From NCBI GenBank assembly GCA_016703945.1, contig JADJBC010000045.1, positions 186,001 to 250,000 on the forward strand: DNA of 64,000 nt. The letters run 5' to 3'. Below the pieces are notes generated by a model. That model saw only the letters and a list, made by a program, of their open reading frames with translations. It was not told the origin of the DNA and did not search any database. Source of the DNA: Candidatus Aalborgicola danicus (GTDB taxonomy: Bacteria; Pseudomonadota; Gammaproteobacteria; Burkholderiales; Burkholderiaceae_C). The position numbers and the translations under genes are program-made. The number at the start of each line of letters is the position of its first letter. The stretch's first letter is position 1. Of the stretch, positions 1 through 7,805 are shown piece after piece.

Positions 1-169
1 TGTCCGCCGCGTCCGCCAGGCCGACCCGCCGGGCAGTGGCAAAGTAGGCGTCGATCGGGCTGCGCATGAATACGGCGACCACTCCACCAATCACGCCCAT
101 GATGACAATCACCAAGATCAGCTCGACCAGGGTGAACCCGCGTTGACCAACCGCCTGGTGCATGGCCAT
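1..169 (-). CDS. mshO: MshO-like prepilin, N-terminal part only (runs off the window)
   Basis: About 56 codons are visible before the window edge. The protein opens with a short leader ending in QRG, then the type III prepilin signature GFTLVEL and a hydrophobic helix with an IMGVIGG stretch; the mature N-terminus would be the Phe after Gly and Glu5 is present. This is a substrate of prepilin peptidase that would be built into the pilus as a minor subunit. It follows mshD by 14 bases on the same strand, the place MshO holds in Vibrio msh loci. Two in-frame ATGs (169 and 163) could start it. The MshO name rests on position and the N-terminus only. Confidence 0.7.
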   Translation of the reverse strand, partial: MAMHQAVGQRGFTLVELILVIVIMGVIGGVVAVFMRSPIDAYFATARRVGLADAAD

Positions 170-183
170 GCTTGGTTGGGTGT

Positions 184-678
184 TTATGGACATGAGTTCA
201 AGCCGGTTGCCGGATCGGTCTCACCATAACAGGTGCGGTAGCTGGTGATGGCCACAGATTCTGGCGGATTGCCCGGGTAGTTCACCGTTACGGTTACGCG
301 CAATGCCGGACGGGGAACACTGCCGACCACGGTGGTGTCGTTGGCAACACGGATGTCGACTGCATAGGCTGCCAATGCAGCGGGGACACCCAACGTGGCA
401 TTGTTTTGCCCATCGTAGTCGGACACATTGTCCCAGTCGGCATGCGCGCCCTCTTTGATATTGGGCAAACCGTCGGGATCGTTGAAGTTCTGGAGCATGA
501 TTTCTTCCAGGATCGAGTCGGCCAGCGACATGGCCTGTTTGCGCAGCATCGGGTCGGCACTGGATCGCACAACATTGGTGGAAACTGCCAAAATACCGGC
601 CAGTCCGGCACCCACCACCACAATAAAGATGATGATTTCGATCAGGGTGAATCCACGGTTTTGCCGTCTGGACATCAT
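184..678 (-). CDS. mshD: MshD-like minor prepilin
   Basis: A 164-residue prepilin. Leader MMSRRQNRG is followed by the cleavage and helix motif FTLIEIIIF; the rest is a short periplasmic pilin-like domain with a Cys pair near the C-terminus (TCYGE and NSCP). The stretch ADSILEEIMLQNF after the helix is typical of MshD-type subunits, which sit at the tip or prime assembly of MSHA pili. Its ATG overlaps the mshC stop codon by four bases (ATGA), so the two are translationally coupled, and mshO follows 14 bases later. Confidence 0.8.
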   Translation of the reverse strand: MMSRRQNRGFTLIEIIIFIVVVGAGLAGILAVSTNVVRSSADPMLRKQAMSLADSILEEIMLQNFNDPDGLPNIKEGAHADWDNVSDYDGQNNATLGVPAALAAYAVDIRVANDTTVVGSVPRPALRVTVTVNYPGNPPESVAITSYRTCYGETDPATGLNSCP

Positions 679-1217
679 TGGTTTTCGTGGATGTAACCGG
701 TCGCGGCTTCCACTGTGATGGTTCGTCCGGAGTCGGTCACCGCAAAAGTCTGCGTCGCAACTGCTGCGCCGGTGTCCGTGATGGGCTGGCCCAATCCGTC
801 AAAATTGAAATTGGTGGGCACGGCAGCAAACGCGGCGTCCCTCTGGGCGGTCAAGCTGACTGTGGCGCCTGTGGTTCCCTTGGGGCCAGCCAGGGTGGTC
901 CCGGGGGTGGTGCAGTTAAAGGTCGCGGCGTCCAGTGCAATGGCCAGCGTCACCGTGGTGGACGTGAAAGTCACACAGACAGTGCGCCGCTGGGCAATCG
1001 CCGTTTTTTGGGCAAACCGCAGATGGCCCAGTGTCTCGTCGTGGAAGCCCCGGGCGTAAACGGCCTTGGTATCGAACATCCGTGGCAATGCGTACACCGA
1101 CAGAACGCCCAGAATCACAAGCACCAAGATCAGTTCCACCAGCGTAAAGCCGCGCTGACCCCCGCCGCTACAACGCGTTGGGCGCAAGCCAAAAAAGAGT
1201 GCGTGAGTAGGCGGCAT
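675..1217 (-). CDS. mshC: MshC/GspH-like minor prepilin
   Basis: A 180-residue prepilin when started at the ATG at 1217; an in-frame TTG at 1226 would add three residues. The leader is long (about 22 residues) and ends GGGQRG, then FTLVELILVLVILG. After the helix comes a GspH-type beta-rich domain (TAIAQRRTVCVTF, then FNFDGLGQP and a C-terminal TITVEAATG), the pattern of MshC/FimT/GspH subunits. It is the first gene of the C-D-O run and overlaps mshD by four bases. The region upstream holds an interspersed repeat and separates it from the divergent glycosyltransferase gene. Confidence 0.8.
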   Translation of the reverse strand: MPPTHALFFGLRPTRCSGGGQRGFTLVELILVLVILGVLSVYALPRMFDTKAVYARGFHDETLGHLRFAQKTAIAQRRTVCVTFTSTTVTLAIALDAATFNCTTPGTTLAGPKGTTGATVSLTAQRDAAFAAVPTNFNFDGLGQPITDTGAAVATQTFAVTDSGRTITVEAATGYIHENQ

Positions 1218-1232
1218 GGTGTTCAATCGAAC

Positions 1233-1288
1233 ATGCTAGCATTTTCATAGCTACTTTGGCAGTGTTTACGTGGGCTCATCAATGTTTT
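1233..1288 (+). repeat. Interspersed 'ACGAGGGCTAG' repeat, diverged copy
   Basis: It reads like the family (CATAGCT, then a purine/pyrimidine stretch, then TTTACGTGGGCT). It lies in the divergent gap between mshC and the ligase gene. The rest of this 238-base gap shows no other clear signal. Other copies are at 10298, 12634, 29745, 31251, 47752 and 60088. Confidence 0.5.
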
Positions 1289-1455
1289 GAGTTGCACATT
1301 ATAAAAACCGGATGACCTATCACAATTCGAAAAAGCAATGTCGGTTAGGGTGCGTCCACACGCTAAGGTTCCCAACTCTGTCGCATCGGCGCGTGAACTG
1401 GCCGGTGGATGACAATAACACCCCAACAGGACTCTCTCAAGGTAGACACCCGGTC

Positions 1456-3588
1456 ATGTCCCCAACCTTTTCTGACAAGTCCGTCCTGGCCCTCGCCTGG
1501 ATGATGTTTTTGGTGCCCGCGCTGGGTGTGCCCAGTTTGCTGATGCTGCAAGACACGCTGAAATCTGCGGTGGCAGCGTTCGGAATCCTTTTTGCCGCTT
1601 TGATGCTGGTTTGGCCAGGGGGCCAGCGACGTCCCGGATGGTTGTGGCACGGCATGCTGTGGGTACCGATTTCGCTCATGGCGTACGCGTTTGGCAGTAT
1701 GGTCTGGTCGCACACCTTTCTGGCCGGTGTTGAGGGCATCCGCTGGTTTCTCCTTAGTCTGCTGCTGTGGGTCGGCCTGACCACACTGAACCTGCAGACC
1801 GCCCCGAAAGTGATTTGGGGCATGCATGGAGGCTTGGTGGTGGCCTCGCTGTGGACTGTGTTGCAATTCTGGTGGGACTTCAAATTGTTCCCACAGGGCC
1901 CCCAACCAGCGTCCAGTTTTGTAAATCGCAATTTTTTTGCCGAGTACGCGGTCACTGTGCTGCCTTTCTCGGTCTGGGTACTCGTCACCGCACGCCGGGC
2001 GCGGTGGCTGCCATGGGTTGCTGCCTCAGTCGCCATCAATGTACTGGCACTGCTGATGACGGGAACTCGCTCGGCGCTGATCGCTTTATTCCTGCTGATA
2101 CCCGTGCTGCTGCTAGTGCTCACCCGCTACCGGACACACTGGGCCTTTGAAACCTGGAACAGAAGCAATCGGATTGTTGTCGCATTCATCATGGTCATGG
2201 TTATTGGAGGCGGCGGCAGTATTCCCTCAGGCAATGCACAAGTTCAACGTGAGGGCGGCGGGCAGACAGCGCTGGAGCGCAGCATTATCCGAACAGCCTC
2301 CATCGCCCAGCGCGCGGAGTACACAACAGGCTCCATCTCTATACGCACCACCATGTGGATGGCGACTGCGCGGATGATGCTTGCGCAGCCATGGACCGGC
2401 GTGGGGGCCGGTGCCTGGGAAGTGCAGGTTCCACGCTACCAAAGGGTGGATTCCGTTCTGGAAAACGACTATTACGCCCACAACGAACTTCTGCAGTTGC
2501 TGAGCGAATACGGAGTGGTCGTTGGTGGCCTTGGTTTGGCGTTCTTTTTCGCCTATCTCCTTCAGGCCGCAGCAATCACTTGGCACTTGAAGGAGTCGCA
2601 AAACCCAGAGGCACCGCTGCGAGCAGTTGCGCTGTGCAGTTTGCTAGCGCTGTTGATCGTCAGCAACGCCGGGTTTCCCTGGCATCTGGCAGCCTGCGGA
2701 TGCATGTTGTCCCTCAATATGGCCCTGCTGGGCAGTTCAGACCGGCGACTGCGACCTCAAGACACTCCTACGATGCATCAGTACAACCCCCCCGAGGGCC
2801 AAGGGCACCTTGCAAGGGCGGTTCTTGTGGGCTGCTTGTGCCTGGCGTTGTACATCACTTGGCAGGCCCAGCAGGCAGAGAAGTATTTAACGCAAGCGAT
2901 TCAACTCGCTCTGAAATTTGGCCTGGCCGAGCAATCCGGAGACCCTGCCGCAGCGACGTTCAAGGCACAGGCGCTGGACAGTGTCAGGGCAGGCATCGCC
3001 ATCAACCCCCACTACCGCCGATTGACTGCCGAAGTAGCCGAGCCCTTTGCAGCGCGCGGCGACTGGAAAAACGCGACCTGGATTCTGGAGTCTGTAGCTA
3101 GTTCCAGGCCCAATGTTCCCGTCATCTGGAAAGCTATTGCGGCGGGCTACGCTCACCAAGGCGATCATCAACGTGCTGAAAAGGCATTTCAAGAAGTACA
3201 GAGACTCAGGCCTGACTCGTTTTCAACAGTTGTATTAAGGACAAGCCTGCTTACCTTGGCTGGCAGGACCGAGCAGGCAGCAGGCCTTTTGCATCAGCAG
3301 CTGTCCGCAAATGCCTTTGACTTTGAATTGGTGCAAACCGCCTACGCAATCGGCTACAAGACACAGAATTGGGAACTGGCAGAGCGGTCACTGGAGGCAT
3401 TGATCCGAACTTGGCCCGAACAGGCAGCCGACGGCTACTTTCGCCTGGGAAAGCTGTACACAGAAACCCCCTTGCAGAATCCCCAAAAGGCGATTCAGGC
3501 CTTCAAGTCCGGCCTTGCTCAAGTACCCGACGCTCAGCGTCAAAGCTACATTGAGCAGGTACCCAATCCACTACGAAGCCAGATGTAA
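1456..3588 (+). CDS. Wzy/PglL-family O-antigen ligase or pilin O-glycosyltransferase with TPR tail
   Basis: A polytopic membrane protein of 710 residues from the ATG at 1456, which has AAGGTAG upstream; an open frame extends back to 1312 but the added 48 residues are not hydrophobic or family-like. About ten membrane segments fill roughly residues 10-440, with a large periplasmic loop carrying the Wzy_C hallmark region (TRSALIALFLLIP, then TGVGAGAWEVQVPRY and YYAHNELLQLLSEYG). The C-terminal third is soluble and TPR-like (ATWILESVASSRP, AEKAFQEVQRLRPDS). Such enzymes move lipid-linked glycans onto O-antigen or onto pilin Ser/Thr. Lying next to the pilin gene on the opposite strand, it is a good candidate pilin glycosylase; the substrate is inference. 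Confidence 0.75.
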   Translation: MSPTFSDKSVLALAWMMFLVPALGVPSLLMLQDTLKSAVAAFGILFAALMLVWPGGQRRPGWLWHGMLWVPISLMAYAFGSMVWSHTFLAGVEGIRWFLLSLLLWVGLTTLNLQTAPKVIWGMHGGLVVASLWTVLQFWWDFKLFPQGPQPASSFVNRNFFAEYAVTVLPFSVWVLVTARRARWLPWVAASVAINVLALLMTGTRSALIALFLLIPVLLLVLTRYRTHWAFETWNRSNRIVVAFIMVMVIGGGGSIPSGNAQVQREGGGQTALERSIIRTASIAQRAEYTTGSISIRTTMWMATARMMLAQPWTGVGAGAWEVQVPRYQRVDSVLENDYYAHNELLQLLSEYGVVVGGLGLAFFFAYLLQAAAITWHLKESQNPEAPLRAVALCSLLALLIVSNAGFPWHLAACGCMLSLNMALLGSSDRRLRPQDTPTMHQYNPPEGQGHLARAVLVGCLCLALYITWQAQQAEKYLTQAIQLALKFGLAEQSGDPAAATFKAQALDSVRAGIAINPHYRRLTAEVAEPFAARGDWKNATWILESVASSRPNVPVIWKAIAAGYAHQGDHQRAEKAFQEVQRLRPDSFSTVVLRTSLLTLAGRTEQAAGLLHQQLSANAFDFELVQTAYAIGYKTQNWELAERSLEALIRTWPEQAADGYFRLGKLYTETPLQNPQKAIQAFKSGLAQVPDAQRQSYIEQVPNPLRSQM

Positions 3589-3612
3589 AAAAGCCACCCG
3601 TAGGCGGCTTTT
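3587..3612. terminator. Probable bidirectional terminator between ligase gene and mshA
   Basis: An A-run, a GCC(A)CC...GGCGGC stem with one mismatch and a TTTT run directly follow the ligase stop codon. It lies 20 bases past the mshA stop on the other strand, so it can serve both convergent genes. Confidence 0.65.
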
Positions 3613-3631
3613 CATGTAACGCAGACGACTT

Positions 3632-4015
3632 TCAGTTGATACCGATGGCGGTAAATGTCGCGGCCACAGTGGGAGAGACGGTTGTATTGCTCACCGTGCA
3701 GCTTGCAGAGCTGCCAGCCGTTATCGCCGAAGCCGTAATAGAGTACCCTGTTGGTAAACCGCCTTGCAAAACGTCTGTGCTACCCACGGTCTGGCAATCC
3801 AAAACAGTCGCGCCCTTGCTGGTTGTGATACTGCGTGCCGCGTAGTTAATGGCGGAGGCAGACGAAAGCGCACCCGCAACGCCTTGGGTTGACGCTGAGA
3901 CGGCATCCCCCTTCAAATCCACAAATTTCGGAATCGCCACGGCTGCCAACACCCCCAAGATGACAATAACCATCACCAATTCAATTAGCGTAAAGCCACG
4001 TTGTGCTTGTTTCAT
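3632..4015 (-). CDS. mshA: MshA-like major pilin
   Basis: A 127-residue type IVa prepilin: leader MKQAQRG, then FTLIELVMVIVILGVLAAVA and IPKFVDL, the strongly conserved MSHA/major-pilin helix with Glu5. The C-terminal domain is short and Ser/Thr/Ala-rich with two Cys (LDCQTV and SASCTV) that could form the usual pilin disulphide. An AAAGGTAA ribosome site precedes the ATG. It stands as its own transcription unit, with about 185 bases of AT-rich upstream DNA and a terminator after it, as expected for an abundantly made subunit. The many Ser/Thr residues fit glycosylation by the neighbouring ligase, which is inference. It is shorter than Vibrio MshA. Confidence 0.85.
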   Translation of the reverse strand: MKQAQRGFTLIELVMVIVILGVLAAVAIPKFVDLKGDAVSASTQGVAGALSSASAINYAARSITTSKGATVLDCQTVGSTDVLQGGLPTGYSITASAITAGSSASCTVSNTTVSPTVAATFTAIGIN

Positions 4016-4146
4016 ATCAGTTACCTTTTAAAAATTAATAATCTTTCGGAAGCTTCATCCGAACCCAACGACCTTGCGGGTCGCGAACACCAACAAATTT
4101 TAGTCTTAACCTCTATAGTTGTGCGAGCAATTTTGAGTACTAAACC

Positions 4147-4162
4147 TGTGAATTAGTTCACA
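4147..4162. promoter_or_regulatory. CRP/Vfr-like palindrome upstream of mshA
   Basis: TGTGA, six bases, TCACA: a perfect half-site pair with the CRP spacing, 132-147 bases before the mshA ATG in an AT-rich region. The match to the CRP consensus is seen directly; binding by a CRP/Vfr-type protein in this organism is inference. Confidence 0.5.
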
Positions 4163-4200
4163 CATTTATCTTCGGCCAACTACATGTGTGATTCCCATCA

Positions 4201-4689
4201 CTACGGCTTCTGGCCAAACCAGCGGTAGTCTGCATGGGGAGTCAAATAAAACTCCGCGTTTACGTCACCAACGCGATACCAGATTGCGCCGGTTTCTGGT
4301 TGCGGCTCCACCGCCTGCGGATACAACAAGCGATAGCCCACGCAGACACACAGAGGGTCATAGACCCAATTGCCCGTGGGCACCTGCAAAATGTCGCGCA
4401 TGGCCTGTTCACCGGCATAGTTACTGGGTAGCTTCTGCAACAAACGAAAAGGGTTCTTGTCCTGCTGTTCAGGTGTGCCGGGGCGGACATGGCGGGTGAG
4501 TTGATCAATGGCCGCGGCGGCGCGAAGTGCAGCCAGGGTGGACCACACCATCACTTTTTCAGTCTCGGCCTGCACCACGGTAACTTCGTGATCGTAAGCC
4601 CATATGAGGCCAACCAACACCAGGGCCACAACCATCCACTCCGTGGTGCGGCGACTCCACAACGGAGAAGAAGGAGGGGAATATGCCAT
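4201..4689 (-). CDS. MshF-like bitopic membrane protein of the pilus locus
   Basis: A 162-residue protein from the ATG at 4689; an upstream extension to 4758 would run into mshG. One membrane helix (about residues 17-36, MVVALVLVGLIWAY) is followed by a short coiled stretch and a periplasmic domain with YRLLYPQ and GAIWYRVGDV. It lies 26 bases after the second mshG and before the pilin gene, exactly where mshF stands in Vibrio. I assign it to MshF by position and layout; the sequence alone does not give a family. MshF has no firmly established role. Confidence 0.6.
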   Translation of the reverse strand: MAYSPPSSPLWSRRTTEWMVVALVLVGLIWAYDHEVTVVQAETEKVMVWSTLAALRAAAAIDQLTRHVRPGTPEQQDKNPFRLLQKLPSNYAGEQAMRDILQVPTGNWVYDPLCVCVGYRLLYPQAVEPQPETGAIWYRVGDVNAEFYLTPHADYRWFGQKP

Positions 4690-4715
4690 GGATGCCCGAA
4701 ATGTGCCCGGCCGCC

Positions 4716-5954
4716 CTAGCCGCCACCCTTGCCCATGGCGGCCTGACCCAGGTTCCACAAAGGCAAGAACACACCCAACGCCAACAACAGCACCAAAACA
4801 CCGATGATGGCGAGCAGGATGGGCTCGATGGCGGCCGACAACCCCTTGATGTTGTAGTCGGTCTCGCGCTCGTACATACCGGCAATCTCGAACAGCAAGT
4901 TGTCCAGTTCGCCGGTTTCTTCACCCACATTGATCATTTGCAGCACCACGGGCGTAAAAACCCCGGTGGCTGCCGCACAACGCGAAATGGTTTCGCCACG
5001 CTCGATGCCATCGCGCATTTGCTCGATGCGCGCGCCAATAAAGGCGTTGTCCACGGTACTGGCCACAACGGTCAGTGCCTGTACCAGGGGCACGCCACTT
5101 TGACTGCTGAGCGCAAAGCTGCGGGCAAACCGGGCCAGCGTGGCCTTGAGAATGATTTCGCCAACGATGGGGAGTTTGAGCTTGCGGGAATCCCATCGGT
5201 AACGGCCTTCGGGGGTGCGCAAATAACTGCGCACGCCCACGGCCAAACCAATACCCCCGGCAATCAGCAAGGGCCACCATTGGATCATCCAGGCTGAAAA
5301 GCCCAGCAGTCCGCGGGTGATCAACGGTAGTTGGGTATTGAACCCGGCAAACACTTTGGCAAACACCGGAATCACAAAGATATTCAAAATGACAATCGCC
5401 ACGGCCATCGCAATCAACACAAATATGGGGTACCGCATAGCCTGTTTGATGCGTTCACGCACATCCCGCTCAAACTCCAGGTGTTCGTTCAGGCGCAAGA
5501 ACACTTCGGTTAACCTACCCGTCATTTCACCAACCCGGATCATCGAAATATAGAAGCCACCAAACAGGTCCTGGTGGCGTGCCATGGCGGCCGACAGTTC
5601 GCGGCCCTGGTCCAGGCTGGAGCGGATGTCTTTGAGCAAATCCACCATGGCTGGCTTGGTGGCAGAGGCCTGCAGGCCCGAAAAAGCCCGCAGAATGGGC
5701 ACGCCGGCCTTGTTCAGGGTGTACATCTGGCGCGAGAAGATCATCAGGTCTTCATCCACAATGGGCTTGCGGTTGACCTTGGACCACCAACTCTCGGTGT
5801 CTGCTTGCGCCTCTGGCTTGGCCGGCGCAATATGCACCGGAACAACACCAATATTTTTCAGCTGGTCGGCAACTCCGTTTTCGGTCATGGCCTCCAACTG
5901 GCCGTTGACCGCTTCCCCCCGGCTGTTGCGCCCCCGCCACTCGAAAATTGCCAT
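4716..5954 (-). CDS. mshG: MshG/GspF-like inner-membrane platform protein (second copy)
   Basis: A 412-residue type II secretion F-domain protein, full length for the family. The N-terminus MAIFEWRGRNSRGE matches the MshG/PilC opening; two repeated F domains follow (about residues 70-195 and 275-395), each with the GEMTGRL or GEETGELD signature, and three membrane helices (about 170-195, 220-245, 375-400). It forms the cytoplasmic-membrane platform on which the ATPase works to polymerise pilin. It starts 6 bases after the ATPase gene and is intact, unlike its paralogue at 18251-19449. Confidence 0.85.
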   Translation of the reverse strand: MAIFEWRGRNSRGEAVNGQLEAMTENGVADQLKNIGVVPVHIAPAKPEAQADTESWWSKVNRKPIVDEDLMIFSRQMYTLNKAGVPILRAFSGLQASATKPAMVDLLKDIRSSLDQGRELSAAMARHQDLFGGFYISMIRVGEMTGRLTEVFLRLNEHLEFERDVRERIKQAMRYPIFVLIAMAVAIVILNIFVIPVFAKVFAGFNTQLPLITRGLLGFSAWMIQWWPLLIAGGIGLAVGVRSYLRTPEGRYRWDSRKLKLPIVGEIILKATLARFARSFALSSQSGVPLVQALTVVASTVDNAFIGARIEQMRDGIERGETISRCAAATGVFTPVVLQMINVGEETGELDNLLFEIAGMYERETDYNIKGLSAAIEPILLAIIGVLVLLLALGVFLPLWNLGQAAMGKGGG

Positions 5955-5960
5955 GGCCGC

Positions 5961-7715
5961 TTAATCCGGCACGTCCGCGTCGCCAACATCAAAGCCGACC
6001 CGCAAGGCTTCGGCCAGCGACGTCCGGCCCGAACGAACCAGCTCCAGCGCGTGAAACGCCATGGTGTGGCCTTTCATACGCTCGCGGGCCGCACGCATAA
6101 AGGAAGCCGGGTCTGACCGAGAAGCGGCTTGGGTCAATTCGGCATCCATTTCCAGCAGTTCGTAGACACCCTGGCGTCCCGAATAACCCGTTCCATTGCA
6201 GGCGGAGCAGCCCATGCCGCGTTTGGGAGTCACCGTTTCACCGTCTGGAACCATCGACTCCAGCCACGCTTTCTCCTGGGGCGACAGCGTATGGGGAGCC
6301 ACACATTCCCTGCAGTTCAGGCGCACCAGTCGCTGGGCAATGACAGCCTGCAAGGAGGTAGACACCATAAAGGGTGGCACGCCCATGTCGAGCAGGCGAA
6401 ACGGCGTGCTCATGGCATCACGGGTGTGCAAGGTGGACAGCACCAGGTGACCCGTAATGGCGGCACGTGTTCCGATTTCTGCTGTTTCGGCATCGCGCAT
6501 TTCACCCACCAGCAGCACATCAGGGTCCTGGCGCAACACGGCGCGCAGCACGCGGGCAAACGTCAACTCGATCTTTTCATTCACCTGCACCTGGGAGAGC
6601 CCAGCCAGGCGGTACTCGATCGGATCTTCGACCGTGATGACTTTGAGTTCGGCGGCATTGATTTCCGCCAGCGCGGCGTACAGGGTGGTGGTCTTGCCCG
6701 AACCCGTAGGGCCGGTGACCAGCACCATGCCGGCGCTGCGCCCCAGCACCTCACGGAAGCGTTTGAGCATCCCTTCGGGCATGCCAATGCTGTCAAGGCG
6801 GCGCATGCCGGTGCCGTGGTTGAGCAAACGCATCACGGCCGACTCGCCATACACCGTAGGCAGCGTGGAGAGGCGCACATCAATGGTGTTGTCCTTCAGG
6901 CGCACGCTGAAGCGACCGTCCTGCGGCAGTCTTTTCTCTGAAATGTCGAGACCCGCCATCAATTTGAGTCGCTGGGCCAGCGCCGCGCCAATGCGTTTTT
7001 CGGCCTGGGTTTGGGTCTGCAACACACCGTCCACCCGCACCCGGACCTGCAATCCCGCCTCTTGAGGCTCGATGTGAATGTCGGAGGCGCCCACCTGGAT
7101 CGCGTCTTCGAACAGCGACTGCAACAGGCGGACAACGGGCGCGCCCTCCAGCCCCACGGAAGCGGACAACTCGCCGAAGTCGACCGCTTCGCCCAGGTCT
7201 TTTTCCAGTGCCCGGGCCAGACCGCTGATTTCTTCGGTGCGCCGGTAGAGCCTGTCAAACGCCAGGGCCAGACCACTTTCGGGCACGGCAGCGATGGAGA
7301 TGTTGCGCTTGAGGATGCGCGACAGCTCGTCAAACGCAAACAGGTCCAGTGGGTCGCTCAAAGCCACCAGCAGCGTGTCACCCTTGTCTTCCAGCACCAG
7401 CGCCTTGAATCGCCGCGCGGCCGACTCGGGCAGCAGCTTGACCACATCCGCCCGAAACGGAAAGGTCTTGAGATTGACAAAAGGAATGCGCAGTTGCCGC
7501 GCCAGGCCGTTGGCCAGCAACTCCTCGGTGATGATGCCGGTCTCGATCAGCAAGCGGCCCATCTTCTTGCCGGTGGTGCGCTGCAACTCCAGTGTTTGCT
7601 GTAATTGCTCTTGCGAGATCAGACGCTGCTGCACCAGCACGTCGCCCAGGCGTAACTTCTCAGGTCGGCCTGGGGCCGGTCGCGGCGCGTCCGCGGCGCT
7701 GGCTGCCATGTTCAT
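5961..7715 (-). CDS. mshE: MshE-like pilus extension ATPase with c-di-GMP-binding N-domain
   Basis: A 584-residue GspE/PilB-family ATPase from the ATG at 7715, which has AGGA eight bases ahead. The N-terminal MshEN domain carries RLGDVLVQQRLISQEQL followed by the spaced Leu/Gln positions (TLELQ) of the c-di-GMP-binding MshEN motif. Then come the Walker A box GPTGSGKTTTL (near residue 335), the Asp box EDPIEY, Walker B LLVGEMRDAET, the His box STLHT and a zinc site made of CREC and CSAC. It powers pilin polymerisation. This copy sits in the classical E-G-F-A-C-D-O order, so it is the better candidate for the motor of the MshA pilus. Confidence 0.88.
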   Translation of the reverse strand: MNMAASAADAPRPAPGRPEKLRLGDVLVQQRLISQEQLQQTLELQRTTGKKMGRLLIETGIITEELLANGLARQLRIPFVNLKTFPFRADVVKLLPESAARRFKALVLEDKGDTLLVALSDPLDLFAFDELSRILKRNISIAAVPESGLALAFDRLYRRTEEISGLARALEKDLGEAVDFGELSASVGLEGAPVVRLLQSLFEDAIQVGASDIHIEPQEAGLQVRVRVDGVLQTQTQAEKRIGAALAQRLKLMAGLDISEKRLPQDGRFSVRLKDNTIDVRLSTLPTVYGESAVMRLLNHGTGMRRLDSIGMPEGMLKRFREVLGRSAGMVLVTGPTGSGKTTTLYAALAEINAAELKVITVEDPIEYRLAGLSQVQVNEKIELTFARVLRAVLRQDPDVLLVGEMRDAETAEIGTRAAITGHLVLSTLHTRDAMSTPFRLLDMGVPPFMVSTSLQAVIAQRLVRLNCRECVAPHTLSPQEKAWLESMVPDGETVTPKRGMGCSACNGTGYSGRQGVYELLEMDAELTQAASRSDPASFMRAARERMKGHTMAFHALELVRSGRTSLAEALRVGFDVGDADVPD

Positions 7716-7805
7716 CGGCGTGTTCCTGGTGGGTTGAGGCAAAAATAATAGCACGCGGGAACCAGCCCCTTAGAATGCAACGAGTTTGTTCAAGGGAGTG
7801 CGCGC

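Noticed and set aside
7740..7775. AATAATAGCACGCGGG upstream of the motor ATPase as a further repeat copy
   Set aside because: Only one short block matches and the ACGAGGGCTAG core is absent.
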